The position numbers and the translations under genes are program-made. The notes beneath the pieces were generated by a model. That model was not told the DNA's origin. It saw nothing but the letters and a program-made list of their open reading frames with translations, and did no database searches. From positions 1 to 38,711 of the IMG/VR virus record IMGVR_UViG_3300032156_000037: a stretch of DNA of 38,711 nucleotides. The stretch is one strand, 5' to 3'. Every line of letters begins with the position of its first letter. The first letter of the stretch is position 1. Shown here one piece after another: positions 23,729 through 31,448 of the stretch. Source of the stretch: a virus.

Positions 23729-24099
23729 ACAAGCCGACGCTGGGGCCGTGGAAAACCAATGCCCCAGGAGGATTTATAATCAGGTCAATAAAATCAGAGT
23801 TAGCGCGAGTCGGGTATTCAATCGGCGGATTTAGCCAAGGGGCCATGTCAAACGCCCCCGGCCTTTCTGAAGCCCAGGCCAACGCCGCACTCATCGTTGC
23901 CGCCGTCAATGCCTGTTTCGCCATCAACCCCTCGAGTCCCCTGGCCGTGGCCGAGGCGTTGCCGGAACTGGTCGAGGCCTTGGAAACAATCCATGTGCGG
24001 ACGGAAGAATACACTACGGCCCCCGATAAGGAACGTGCTCTCGAAGCCATCCATGAAATCTCCCGCGCCGCCCTCGCCAAGATCGAACAACCCAGATGA
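23725..24099 (+). CDS. conserved phage protein of unknown function
   Basis: 124 residues from ATG 23725 overlapping the previous stop. It has the GPW start, the ANAALIVAAVNAC stretch and the LPELVEALE helix typical of a widespread phage/prophage family whose members carry NARLIAAAPELLEAL-type sequence. The C-terminus is a helix (HEISRAALAKIEQ). The function of this family is unknown. Confidence 0.65.
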   Translation: MNKPTLGPWKTNAPGGFIIRSIKSELARVGYSIGGFSQGAMSNAPGLSEAQANAALIVAAVNACFAINPSSPLAVAEALPELVEALETIHVRTEEYTTAPDKERALEAIHEISRAALAKIEQPR

Positions 24100-24512
24100 A
24101 CAAGAAACCCTCTCGATATTCCCTCTTATCTCCAAAACAAAAAGCGGGCATGGCCGCAAGTTCTCGTATTTATCGCGCCAAACATAGGGAAGAGGCCAAG
24201 GCGTTCAATAAGCATTATCGGCTGGAACACAAAGAAGAAATTAGGCTCCAGCGGATGGCCAAGCGTTACGGGATCAACAAGGATGATTTTGATACCCTGC
24301 TCCATAATCAGGGTGGGGTTTGTGCAATTTGCCGAAAACCTGATTGGAATGGGAAGGGTCCCCATGTCGACCATGACCACGTAACCGGAAAAGTTCGGGG
24401 CATCCTTTGCACAAGTTGCAACATGGCTATCGGTCATGTTTACGATGACCCAAAGATAGCCCAGCCCATCGTTGATTATCTTAAAAAATCCAAGCTCAAG
24501 GCCACCCCATGA
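24096..24512 (+). CDS. recombination endonuclease VII-type nuclease
   Basis: 138 residues, 4-bp overlap. The N-terminal 60 residues are a basic helix. The endonuclease VII core follows: CAIC at 76-79, HVDHDHVTGKVRGILC at 90-105 and CTSCN at 105-109. Four Cys bind zinc and the DHDH motif is catalytic (beta-beta-alpha metal fold). T4 gp49, the family type, resolves branched DNA before packaging. Here it may do the same or act as a nicking nuclease of mobile origin. Confidence 0.85.
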   Translation: MNKKPSRYSLLSPKQKAGMAASSRIYRAKHREEAKAFNKHYRLEHKEEIRLQRMAKRYGINKDDFDTLLHNQGGVCAICRKPDWNGKGPHVDHDHVTGKVRGILCTSCNMAIGHVYDDPKIAQPIVDYLKKSKLKATP

Positions 24513-24640
24513 CCTTCCTCCTCTCCATCGTCCCTTACCGCGCCTTCTGGGCCGTCATCATTATCGTCGGTTTCGTGGCCCTTTACGTTGCGATAGTCCG
24601 TGACTTCCTTCGGATGCTGAAGGATAGGGATATCACATGA
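24509..24640 (+). CDS. 43-residue single-pass membrane protein
   Basis: The ATG at 24509 overlaps the nuclease stop and the TGA at 24638-24640 overlaps the next ATG, so it is embedded in the overlapping gene chain. Sequence: a hydrophobic segment (AFWAVIIIVGFVALYVAIV) with a charged C-terminus (RDFLRMLKDRDIT). A small inner-membrane protein of unknown role. Confidence 0.6.
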   Translation: MTFLLSIVPYRAFWAVIIIVGFVALYVAIVRDFLRMLKDRDIT

Positions 24641-24825
24641 CGAAACTCGCCAAGCCCATCAAGCGCGAAATGACCGCCGGGGGTATCCGCCGCCCGCTCA
24701 TCGTCACGCTGGACCCGGAAACTCAGCGCATCGGCATCGCAGAGAAAGGATGTCGCACCGTGTATTGGATGAGATTACAAACTTTTTATGCCCTTGCGAT
24801 TAGGGCGGAAGAAAAGGAGAAATGA
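24637..24825 (+). CDS. small hypothetical protein
   Basis: 62 residues, ATGA overlap with the membrane protein. Basic N-terminus (KLAKPIKREMTAGGIRRP), then beta strands (LIVTLDPETQRIGIAEKG) and a short helix. No recognised family. Ends with AAGGAGAAATGAG, which serves the next gene. Confidence 0.55.
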   Translation: MTKLAKPIKREMTAGGIRRPLIVTLDPETQRIGIAEKGCRTVYWMRLQTFYALAIRAEEKEK

Positions 24826-24826
24826 G

Positions 24827-24985
24827 ATGGAATTGAAAGACCCTGAACTCGTCTTTCTCGACGAAGCAATCGCCGTCATCAAGGCCATCAACGCCAGGAC
24901 CGCCGTTCTGCTGGCCGAGTACGAACACATCAAGAAGGCAATCGCAAACGAGCCGCAACCGGACGCGGGGAAGGCCGGAGCCTGA
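24827..24985 (+). CDS. small helical protein
   Basis: 52 residues from ATG 24827 (AAGGAG upstream, overlapping the previous stop region). Largely one acidic amphipathic helix (ELVFLDEAIAVIKAINARTA). No motif recognised. Confidence 0.5.
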   Translation: MELKDPELVFLDEAIAVIKAINARTAVLLAEYEHIKKAIANEPQPDAGKAGA

Positions 24986-24986
24986 T

Positions 24987-26183
24987 ATGCCGATTAACGG
25001 TCGAGACTCTGATCCTCAAGGCAACACACCGCCCGAGGCAGTTAAGTCCGGCTGTAAAGAGGTTTTTATGTTACTGCAAGTGGCGCGACCCGAGAGCGCC
25101 TTCCTGAAGCTCGGGATCTACGGGGACGCCGGAAGCGGCAAGAGCTACACGTCGTCGCTCGTCGCCATCGGTCTCTCCAAACTTCTCAAGTCCGCGAAGC
25201 CCGTCGGGTTCGTGGACACGGAAACGGGTTCGGATTATCTCATCCCGATGTTCGAGCGGGAAGGGGTGAGCCTGATTCGGACCAAGACCAGGGCCTTCGC
25301 CGACCTCCTCACGGTCATCGACGAGGCCAAGGAAGCGTGTGACGTGCTGGTCATCGACAGCGTCACCCATTTCTGGAACGAACTTGTCGCGTCCTACAAG
25401 AAGACGAACAAGCTCTCGTTCATGACCCTCAAGCATTGGGACCCGCTCAAGCAGACGTGGAAGGAATACACGGACCGCTTCGTGAACTCCCGCCTCCACA
25501 TCATCGTCGCCGGCCGATCTGCCGACAAGTGGGATGAGGTCGAGGACCCGAACGACGGCGCGAAGGAACTCAAGAAGGTCGGGACCAAGATGAGGGTCGA
25601 GGGTCAGTTCGCCTACGAACCCTCTCTCCTCGTCGAGATGGAGTCCGTCCAACTCACGGCCCGCGCCGGGGGCAAGGTCATCCGCCGCCTGTTCGTCAAG
25701 AAGGACCGTTTCGACATCATGGACGGCGCATCTTTCGACAACCCCACCTTCGACACGTTCATGCCGCACATCGCCGCCCTCAACCTCGGCGGCGAACACA
25801 AGGCATTCGAGGAGGGCCGGGACTCGACGGCCATGTTCACCCGGAACGACATCGGGGAGCGCAAGTCCATCCAGAAAGAGATCCTCCTCGAAAAGATCCA
25901 GAACGAGATCAAAAAACTCCACCCGGGCCAGACGAAGGATGACCAGCTCGCCAAGATCGCTCTCCTCCAGGAACTCTTCGGCACGAACTCCTGGACGGAG
26001 ATCGAGAAGTTCTTCTCCAACGAGAAATTGGCCGAGGGCCTCAACAACCTCCAGCTCAAGGCGCTCAAGATGGCCGAGGACGTGGCGAAGGCCGAGGAGA
26101 AAGCTCCCGCGCCCAAGGCCGAGCCCGCCACGACCGCGCCCACGAACGGCGGCAAATCCAAGACGAAGGGAGCACACGCATGA
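24987..26183 (+). CDS. Sak4-like RecA-family ATPase (single-strand annealing/recombination)
   Basis: 398 residues from ATG 24987. A second in-frame ATG at 25068 with AAAGAGG is closer to where the conserved sequence begins (LLQVARPESAFLKLGIYG), so the first 27 residues are doubtful. Walker A GDAGSGKS is at residues 46-53 and Walker B VLVIDSVTHFW at 120-130. AGRSADKWDEVED follows. The domain order matches phage AAA_24/Sak4 proteins, RecA-like ATPases that anneal or exchange single strands. The Ala/Pro/Lys-rich C-terminus is disordered. The SSB-like gene follows on an ATGA overlap, the classic Sak4-SSB pairing. Confidence 0.85.
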   Translation: MPINGRDSDPQGNTPPEAVKSGCKEVFMLLQVARPESAFLKLGIYGDAGSGKSYTSSLVAIGLSKLLKSAKPVGFVDTETGSDYLIPMFEREGVSLIRTKTRAFADLLTVIDEAKEACDVLVIDSVTHFWNELVASYKKTNKLSFMTLKHWDPLKQTWKEYTDRFVNSRLHIIVAGRSADKWDEVEDPNDGAKELKKVGTKMRVEGQFAYEPSLLVEMESVQLTARAGGKVIRRLFVKKDRFDIMDGASFDNPTFDTFMPHIAALNLGGEHKAFEEGRDSTAMFTRNDIGERKSIQKEILLEKIQNEIKKLHPGQTKDDQLAKIALLQELFGTNSWTEIEKFFSNEKLAEGLNNLQLKALKMAEDVAKAEEKAPAPKAEPATTAPTNGGKSKTKGAHA

Positions 26184-26563
26184 AATGGCCAGAACCCAAG
26201 AAAGGTATCCCCGAAGGCCACTACACCTTCACGCTCAATAAGGAGCCGGAGCTCAAGGTCATCCGCATGAAGAACGGGGAAGGCCGTTCGCTCCTCCTCT
26301 ATGTCGTCGGTATGCCCGGAGATCACAAGCACAGCGAAAGCTTCGTCCCTTGGGACCCCCGCTACGAGGACTTGTGCGCCGCTCTCAATGTCGAACACGG
26401 GCGCGATATCCAGATGGAGGGGGCGTCTTTCGAGGCCGATGTGGTCTATGAACCCGACAAGACGGACCCCGACAAGTCCTGGCCACGGATGAAGAACATC
26501 ACCCGAGCCGGGGGGGATTTCGTTCCGAAGATCGGGACGGACGACGGGGATATTCCTTTTTAA
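26180..26563 (+). CDS. SSB-like single-stranded DNA-binding protein
   Basis: 127 residues. OB-like beta strands in the first 90 residues (HYTFTLNKEPELKVIRMKN, RSLLLYVVGMPGD). The C-terminal tip is DDGDIPF, nearly identical to the bacterial SSB tip DDDIPF, which recruits recombination and replication proteins. With the Sak4-like gene just upstream this fits a phage recombination pair. Sequence similarity to canonical SSB is low, so the fold is inferred, but the tip is diagnostic. Confidence 0.75.
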   Translation: MKWPEPKKGIPEGHYTFTLNKEPELKVIRMKNGEGRSLLLYVVGMPGDHKHSESFVPWDPRYEDLCAALNVEHGRDIQMEGASFEADVVYEPDKTDPDKSWPRMKNITRAGGDFVPKIGTDDGDIPF

Positions 26564-26564
26564 C

Positions 26565-26717
26565 ATGAACGACCACGCCGGGGTCGTCCATGACGCGATT
26601 CCCCTCCTTTGCGTGTCGGGCGCAGATTCAAATTGGAGAACACTGCGCATGCGTTCTAATCGCACGGCTCCGACTGCGCCCCTCCCCGGCGTCTTTTCTA
26701 TGAAAGGTAGAACATGA
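26565..26717 (+). CDS. possible 50-residue protein filling the gap before the ParB-like gene
   Basis: ATG 26565 follows the SSB stop by one base and the TGA at 26715-26717 overlaps the next ATG as ATGA, as for neighbouring real genes. The product (starting MNDHAGVVHDAIPLLC) has no recognisable fold and lacks a good ribosome site. The same bases contain inverted repeats, so this may be regulatory DNA instead. Confidence 0.35.
   Translation: MNDHAGVVHDAIPLLCVSGADSNWRTLRMRSNRTAPTAPLPGVFSMKGRT
26618..26681 (+). promoter_or_regulatory. candidate structured RNA / operator element upstream of the ParB-like gene
   Basis: GGGCGCA (26618-26624) pairs with TGCGCCC (26675-26681). Inside, GATT pairs with AATC (26658-26661) and AGAAC (26637-26641) with GTTCT (26653-26657) closing an 11-base loop. 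A bulged long stem results. A separate 6-bp hairpin lies at 26569-26587. No T-run follows, so it is not a simple terminator. Confidence 0.4.
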
Positions 26718-27640
26718 AAATCAAAATTTCGGAGTTGCGACCGAACCCATTTCGCAATATCGAACACTACCCGATTGATGCCGATAAGGTAAAGACTCTT
26801 GTCGCGTCAATCGGCCAGACGGGCTTCTGGGACAACATCCTGGCCCGCAAGGAAGATGGGCAAATCCAGATTGCCTATGGACATCATCGACTCGCCGCAC
26901 TCAAACAAGCGATGAAGCCGAGCGATACCGTGGACATCCCCGTCAAACCGCTCGACGACGCGACCATGCTCAAGATCATGGCGAACGAGAACATGGACGA
27001 GTGGAAGACCAGCCCCGGCGTCATCGACGAGACGGTCCGGGCGACGCGGAAATTTCTTACCGAACACCCAGAAGAAGCGAAGAAAGCTGGCCAGTCCCGC
27101 AACTCCTCCCCCGTGGGGGCGGAGTTAATCTCCCGTTTCCTGGGTCCGTCTTGGTCATCAACTCGCGTGGGGGATGCTATCGAACGCATGGGTCTCATCG
27201 ATGATGGCATTATGGAACCCGAGGCCGTGCGGGTCCTGCCGACAGAACGAGCGGCCCGTGACTTTACGAAAGCCGTCAAGCAGTTCAAACCAACCCACGC
27301 TCAACAAAAGAAGGCAGCCGAGAACATCGCGGGAATGGCGAAGGGCGCCCGCGGAGAGGCCGCTGTGCGCGGGGCCATCACCGAGCAAATCTACCGCCGG
27401 GAGAAACCCGGACACCGGGACTTCAAGCTCATCGAACTCCGAGAGGAGATCAAGGCAACCGAAAAGCTCGCGCGGGATTTGTCCAGCAAACTGTTGACGC
27501 TCATGCGGTTCAAGGAAGAAGTCAAGGACCAAGTTTATCGGGCCGAGGTTGGGGCTTTGGCGACTGAGTTCAATGTACTTATTCAGAGACTTAAATCTTT
27601 TATTGGAGGAAAAAACAATGTCAAACAACTCGAAGGGTAA
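26714..27640 (+). CDS. ParB/Srx-like domain protein
   Basis: 308 residues (AAAGGT upstream). Residues 1-90 are a ParB N-terminal-like domain: ISELRPNPFRN, DKVKTLVASIGQTGFWDNIL and the signature YGHHRLAALKQA. A helical, HTH-containing middle (VGDAIERMGLIDDGIMEPEA) and a long coiled-coil C-terminus (LREEIKATEKLARDLSSKLL) follow. Phage proteins of this group bind DNA or act as CTPase/nuclease-like factors in early DNA metabolism. It is not accompanied by a parA, so partitioning is unlikely. Confidence 0.8.
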   Translation: MKIKISELRPNPFRNIEHYPIDADKVKTLVASIGQTGFWDNILARKEDGQIQIAYGHHRLAALKQAMKPSDTVDIPVKPLDDATMLKIMANENMDEWKTSPGVIDETVRATRKFLTEHPEEAKKAGQSRNSSPVGAELISRFLGPSWSSTRVGDAIERMGLIDDGIMEPEAVRVLPTERAARDFTKAVKQFKPTHAQQKKAAENIAGMAKGARGEAAVRGAITEQIYRREKPGHRDFKLIELREEIKATEKLARDLSSKLLTLMRFKEEVKDQVYRAEVGALATEFNVLIQRLKSFIGGKNNVKQLEG

Positions 27641-28013
27641 GGCAATCGCTGATCTTCTCCTGGCGGATGTATCGAGGTATCGGGGTTGGGATGAACTATT
27701 GGAAGGATTGATTCCTGGCTTTTCTATGGTCCCCAAATCCATCCAGTTCGAAATCATCGAGGCTTACGAAACCTATATGACGCACGCTCGGTCCGTTTTA
27801 GACGAACGCGGTTATATGCTTTTACGAGATGGGCGGGCAATAAACGCGAAGTGGAAAGTTGCAACTCCCAACGATATCGCGGATATCGAGCGTGTATTGG
27901 AAGAACAGCAGAAAAGAGGGGCCGCAATTGATGGCAGGGTTGAGAAAAGGATTGAGAACCTAAAAAAGGCCAACATCCTTCCGCCCGCATGGAGTCCTAC
28001 CCTGAACGCATAA
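27618..28013 (+). CDS. hypothetical early protein
   Basis: 131 residues from ATG 27618, with TTGGAGGAAAAAACA upstream, overlapping the ParB-like gene by 23 bp. Mostly helical (IADLLLADVSRYRGWDELLE, DIERVLEEQQKRG). Local DNA is AT-richer than average. The overlap and strong ribosome site suggest coupling to the ParB-like protein; function unknown. Confidence 0.65.
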   Translation: MSNNSKGKAIADLLLADVSRYRGWDELLEGLIPGFSMVPKSIQFEIIEAYETYMTHARSVLDERGYMLLRDGRAINAKWKVATPNDIADIERVLEEQQKRGAAIDGRVEKRIENLKKANILPPAWSPTLNA

Positions 28014-28015
28014 CA

Positions 28016-28573
28016 ATGAAATCTCCCGCCTTTCAGTTTTACCCCGCTGATTATCTCGCTGACGCGAAAGTCCAGGCTCTCAGCATCGAGGGCGAAGGCT
28101 GTTATTTCCGGCTCCTCTGCTACTGCTGGCGCGAAGGGTTTATCCCGTCCGGTAGGGTGGCTATAGCCCGGCTATGCAAGGGCTATGACGGACCCGGTAT
28201 TGACGAGGCAATTTCGATGTTCGTGCGCGGAGAAAAGAGAGGTCAACTCGTCCATCGTCGGCTCGATAAGGAGCGGAAACGGCAGGAGGAACGCTCTAAG
28301 TTCTTGAGGGAACGTGGTTTAGAGGGAGCGTTAAAAAGATGGCACAAGGATGGGGTGGCTACCATTCGGCCAATGGCCAAAGATAGCTCTTCATCTTCAT
28401 CTTCAGCTTCGGCATTAAATCCCCCTACCCCCTTTGAGAAAGGGGGACAGAAAAAGCCGAACAATCGAAAGACTCGGAGGCTCAAAGTCGGCGCGTCCGG
28501 CGACGTTTCGACCAGCGTGGCCCGAGCCACGGCGAAGAACAGGCGGAACTTCCCGGAGCTGGAGGAGAAGTGA
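28016..28573 (+). CDS. DUF1376 protein, possible replication initiation factor
   Basis: 185 residues from ATG 28016 (an ATG at 27989 would add nine non-conserved residues). The DUF1376 core fills residues 1-90: [19 protein letters not shown] and [17 protein letters not shown], with [14 protein letters not shown] after. A Ser run (SSSSSSSAS) and a basic disordered tail follow. DUF1376 proteins are found in phage replication modules, often where a DnaD/O-type initiator would be. No helicase loader follows here; a methyltransferase does, on a GTGA overlap. Confidence 0.8.
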   Translation: MKSPAFQFYPADYLADAKVQALSIEGEGCYFRLLCYCWREGFIPSGRVAIARLCKGYDGPGIDEAISMFVRGEKRGQLVHRRLDKERKRQEERSKFLRERGLEGALKRWHKDGVATIRPMAKDSSSSSSSASALNPPTPFEKGGQKKPNNRKTRRLKVGASGDVSTSVARATAKNRRNFPELEEK

Positions 28574-29589
28574 TTATCTGCGGCGACGCTCTGACCGAAC
28601 TCCGCAAGTTGCCGGATGAGTCGGCGAATATGTGCGTCACGTCCCCGCCGTATTGGGGGCTGAGGGACTACGGCGTCACCGGACAACTCGGCCTTGAGAA
28701 AACGCCCGAGGAATACGTCGCTCGCATGGTCGAGGTGTTCCGCGAGGTGCGGCGGGCGCTGAAAAAGGACGGGACGTTGTGGCTGAATCTCGGGGACTGC
28801 TACCATTCGGGCGATAGGGGCGGATACCATCGGGCCCGGGCGGGCGTCAAGAAAAACATGGGCCATTCGGGGAATTATAATGACTTTGTTGGAGCCCCGA
28901 ATCGCCGGAGACAAGCAGGACTCAAGGACAAGGATTTGGTCGGGATCCCGTGGGCCGTCGCGTTCGCTCTGCGTGCCGATGGCTGGTATCTCCGCCGAGA
29001 CATTATTTGGAATAAATCGAACCCCATGCCCGAGAGCGTCGCGGATCGGCCCAGCTCTGCACATGAATATATTTTCTTATTCAGCAAGGACGCCCGGTAC
29101 TATTACGATTCCGAATCAATCCGAGAGATAGCGGCGGAGGCGTCCTCGAGGCGCTGGGCGCAAGATGTCCCGGCCCAGATAGGAAGCAATCGGATCCCAG
29201 GAAAAACAAACGGCCCGATGCGTGCCGTCGGTGGCCCCTATGTTCACGGCAACAAACCCGGCCGGGATGACGGGGGGCGATCTTGTAATAAAGCGGGACA
29301 AGAATTTCGGAACTCTCGTTCGGTCTGGACTATCGCAACGACTTTCTATCAAGAGGCAAGTGGTCATTTCGCCACGTTCCCGCCGGAGATTCCCGAGCGG
29401 TGTATCAAGGCCGGGTGTCCGAAGGGCGGGACTGTGCTTGACCCATTTTTCGGAGCCGGGACGACGGGGCTTGTCGCCATGCGGCTAGGCCGGGAGTTCA
29501 TCGGGATAGAATTGAATCCCGATTATTGCGAGATGGCAAGGAAGAGAATCTACGGGACGCTGGGAGCGACAATGGAGGCTAGCCCATGA
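28570..29589 (+). CDS. DNA methyltransferase (N4-cytosine/N6-adenine, beta class)
   Basis: 339 residues, GTG start overlapping the previous stop. Catalytic motif [10 protein letters not shown] is at residues 24-31 and the SAM-binding motif I ([10 protein letters not shown]) lies near residue 293, the beta-class order. [14 protein letters not shown] at the start and [13 protein letters not shown] near the end complete the family pattern. SPPYW is usual for N4-cytosine enzymes but N6-adenine is possible. The central region is a target-recognition domain. No partner endonuclease is seen, so it probably protects phage DNA from host restriction. Confidence 0.9.
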   Translation: MIICGDALTELRKLPDESANMCVTSPPYWGLRDYGVTGQLGLEKTPEEYVARMVEVFREVRRALKKDGTLWLNLGDCYHSGDRGGYHRARAGVKKNMGHSGNYNDFVGAPNRRRQAGLKDKDLVGIPWAVAFALRADGWYLRRDIIWNKSNPMPESVADRPSSAHEYIFLFSKDARYYYDSESIREIAAEASSRRWAQDVPAQIGSNRIPGKTNGPMRAVGGPYVHGNKPGRDDGGRSCNKAGQEFRNSRSVWTIATTFYQEASGHFATFPPEIPERCIKAGCPKGGTVLDPFFGAGTTGLVAMRLGREFIGIELNPDYCEMARKRIYGTLGATMEASP

Positions 29590-29918
29590 GTGAATCTTTA
29601 TTAATTGCCGACATCCGGTCCTTCCTTATCGCCCATGCCTACGGCTCGGCCAAGGCCACGCCCCGGCGTCACCTACTCTATCATCTCCGCATTCAGGGTC
29701 ACTCGATCTGCGACAGACGGATGAGGGCGATGCTCTCGGCTATGCCGGACATCGGCAGTTGCCTCAAAGGGATATTTTTCATAGTCACGGCGGAGGATCG
29801 CAAGGCCGCGACGAAGCAATTACATTCAGCGAGCATGTCGTCCCTCGTAAGGGAAAAGCGGATACGGGACGCGGGGGAGATGGGGCAGGGGAATTTATTT
29901 GAGGAGGGAACGACGTGA
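29586..29918 (+). CDS. winged-helix-like early protein with possible beta-clamp-binding motif
   Basis: 110 residues, ATGA overlap with the methyltransferase. Residues 1-70 look like a small winged helix ([44 protein letters not shown]). The C-terminus GQGNLFEEG contains Q-x-x-L-F, the sliding-clamp binding consensus. Family unknown; a replication-linked role is suggested only by that motif. Confidence 0.6.
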   Translation: MSESLLIADIRSFLIAHAYGSAKATPRRHLLYHLRIQGHSICDRRMRAMLSAMPDIGSCLKGIFFIVTAEDRKAATKQLHSASMSSLVREKRIRDAGEMGQGNLFEEGTT

Positions 29919-30160
29919 CAAATCCATTCGACGCGGTAATCAAAACGCTCGAGGCCGAGAGGGAAAGGTACTTTTTACCCGAGGAATTGCCGGAGCGAAA
30001 ACAGATTGAGGCCGCCATCCGCGTCCTCGAAGCGGCGGGGGAGATGAGCAAAGAGCGACATCTAACCCACTTCATCGAGGAAACAAGTCACGTCAAATGC
30101 TACTACTGCACCGCTATCCACGCCCTGCTCGCCGCCCTGCCGGACAAGGAGAAACCATGA
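29915..30160 (+). CDS. small helical hypothetical protein
   Basis: 81 residues, GTG start on a GTGA overlap, with GAGGAGGG upstream. Two acidic helices (FDAVIKTLEAERERYF, RKQIEAAIRVLEAAGEMSK) and a lone CYYC near residue 63. No known family. Confidence 0.6.
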   Translation: MTNPFDAVIKTLEAERERYFLPEELPERKQIEAAIRVLEAAGEMSKERHLTHFIEETSHVKCYYCTAIHALLAALPDKEKP

Positions 30161-30495
30161 CCGCCATCACGAAGAAGAGGGTCGACAAGTTGCGGGAGTG
30201 GCTAAAAACTTATTCTTTCGCTTATGTGCAATGTGCCGAAATTCTAACACTCCTCTCCGACTACGAGAAGATGCGGGCCGAGATTGAGAATAGGTGCGAC
30301 CAGCGGGACGCGGCCCTTGAGTCAGTCGGCCTATTATCGGCCCAACTCGAAAAGCAGAGGCCGCTCATCGAGGCGGTGAGGGAGGTTCCCTACGATAGTC
30401 TCCGGCACCTTGTCGAAATATCACACGCTGGAGCGAACACCAATACGGCCAACATCCTCCGCGCCGCACTCAAACTGAGGGAGGGAGAGAAATGA
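30157..30495 (+). CDS. coiled-coil protein, paralogue of the protein at 35636-36115
   Basis: 112 residues, ATGA overlap. Mostly helical with a central coiled coil (SDYEKMRAEIENRCDQRD). The C-terminal pattern L-x-K-Q-x-P-L-I-E-A-V ... I-L-R-A-A-L-K is shared with the 159-residue protein at 35636-36115, so both come from one family. Function unknown. Confidence 0.65.
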   Translation: MTAITKKRVDKLREWLKTYSFAYVQCAEILTLLSDYEKMRAEIENRCDQRDAALESVGLLSAQLEKQRPLIEAVREVPYDSLRHLVEISHAGANTNTANILRAALKLREGEK

Positions 30496-30842
30496 ACGTC
30501 AGCAAAGAGAAGATGCTTGAATTCATAGACCACGTAGACAGTTATCTTCGCTCGGGGGATGGAGATTGGGACATTACGTCCCACCCGGACCCGGCGGCAG
30601 AGGGGGCACTCAAGGCCATCCGTTCCCTCATCGAGTCCAGCGTCCCCGCCGATGACCTATCCATCGAAGTTTGCGACTACTGTAGCGGGGGCATCTCCCG
30701 CCTCCCGCCGATTCGGGTGACGAGGGAGTGGATAGGGAAGTTAATTCACGAAGGATACCTGTGCGGAGCATATAACGATAATCAAGAACGGTTCGTATCT
30801 ATGCTCCGCGAGAAGGGCATCGAGGTGGAGGAGAAGCCGTGA
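30492..30842 (+). CDS. hypothetical early protein
   Basis: 116 residues, ATGA overlap. N-terminal helix (SKEKMLEFIDHVDSYLRSG), a CDYC near residue 60, then helical RVTREWIGKLIHEGYLCGAY and an acidic tail. No family recognised. It is followed by the membrane-peptide cassette. Confidence 0.6.
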   Translation: MNVSKEKMLEFIDHVDSYLRSGDGDWDITSHPDPAAEGALKAIRSLIESSVPADDLSIEVCDYCSGGISRLPPIRVTREWIGKLIHEGYLCGAYNDNQERFVSMLREKGIEVEEKP

Positions 30843-30913
30843 TCCGCCTCCGATGGCTCATCCTGGCTTTCCTCCTCGGCTGGTTCGTCGGGAAGCGGAG
30901 CGTCTATCCATGA
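30839..30913 (+). CDS. 24-residue membrane peptide
   Basis: GTG start overlapping the previous stop; the TGA at 30911-30913 overlaps the next ATG. One hydrophobic segment (WLILAFLLGWFVGK) with basic ends. Very short, but bounded by overlaps on both sides like its neighbours. Confidence 0.4.
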   Translation: MIRLRWLILAFLLGWFVGKRSVYP

Positions 30914-31071
30914 GATTCTCCCGCTCTTTCCGTTCCGGTCTCGCCGGGTTTCTCGCTTTCCTTGTACTCGTGGCGCTCTGGATAATCATCACGGACGAGC
31001 GGTGTTCCCGCAACGTCTCAGGCGACGAGACGGCGGGGATGGCAACGCAGCAAATTCCGTTCAAGGAGTGA
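30910..31071 (+). CDS. 53-residue single-pass membrane protein
   Basis: ATGA overlap. Basic N-terminus (RFSRSFRSG), membrane segment (LAGFLAFLVLVALWIIIT), acidic C-terminal region. Topology suggests N-in with the tail outside. No family recognised. Second member of a four-gene membrane cassette. Confidence 0.55.
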   Translation: MRFSRSFRSGLAGFLAFLVLVALWIIITDERCSRNVSGDETAGMATQQIPFKE

Positions 31072-31074
31072 AAC

Positions 31075-31287
31075 ATGCCTCTATTCCTGAAAATCCTACT
31101 GTCGGCCCTGGCGGTCTGCGCCCTGGCCTGGTTCATCTGGGCGTTCGACCGTGGCGTCAAGCGGGTCAAGTTGGCGAAGGCCCAATGCCGAGCGTCCATG
31201 AACAAGTGGCTTCTCGAAAAGGCGGACGAGTGCGAACTCAACGACGACACGACCAAGATCCTCCCCGTCATCGAGGAGGAGAAGTGA
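31075..31287 (+). CDS. 70-residue single-pass membrane protein
   Basis: AAGGAG upstream of ATG 31075. Membrane segment at residues 4-23 (FLKILLSALAVCALAWFIWA), then a long basic/acidic cytoplasmic or periplasmic helix ending VIEEEK. Third gene of the membrane cassette. Confidence 0.6.
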   Translation: MPLFLKILLSALAVCALAWFIWAFDRGVKRVKLAKAQCRASMNKWLLEKADECELNDDTTKILPVIEEEK

Positions 31288-31448
31288 ATAAATATCAATT
31301 CCGATCTTTATATAATCTCGGGTGGACGATTAGCGCACAAATATTTTGGCTTCACTCTACGGGGAAAACCTTAAAAGTGTTTTGGATGATTCTGTTTTTC
31401 TTGGGACTCATCAACACTTTTTTGGATGCCGTTAAGGGGAACAGATGA
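31284..31448 (+). CDS. 54-residue membrane protein
   Basis: GTG start on GTGA overlap, GGAGGAG upstream. Two hydrophobic stretches (ISAQIFWLH, VFWMILFFLGLINTFL). The gene is AT-rich compared with its neighbours. Fourth member of the cassette; overlaps the resolvase by 4 bp. Confidence 0.5.
   Translation: MNKYQFRSLYNLGWTISAQIFWLHSTGKTLKVFWMILFFLGLINTFLDAVKGNR

Noticed and set aside
25071-26177. 368-codon open frame on the minus strand
   Set aside because: Antisense shadow of the Sak4-like ATPase; low-complexity Leu/Gly/Arg/Glu-rich translation without motifs.
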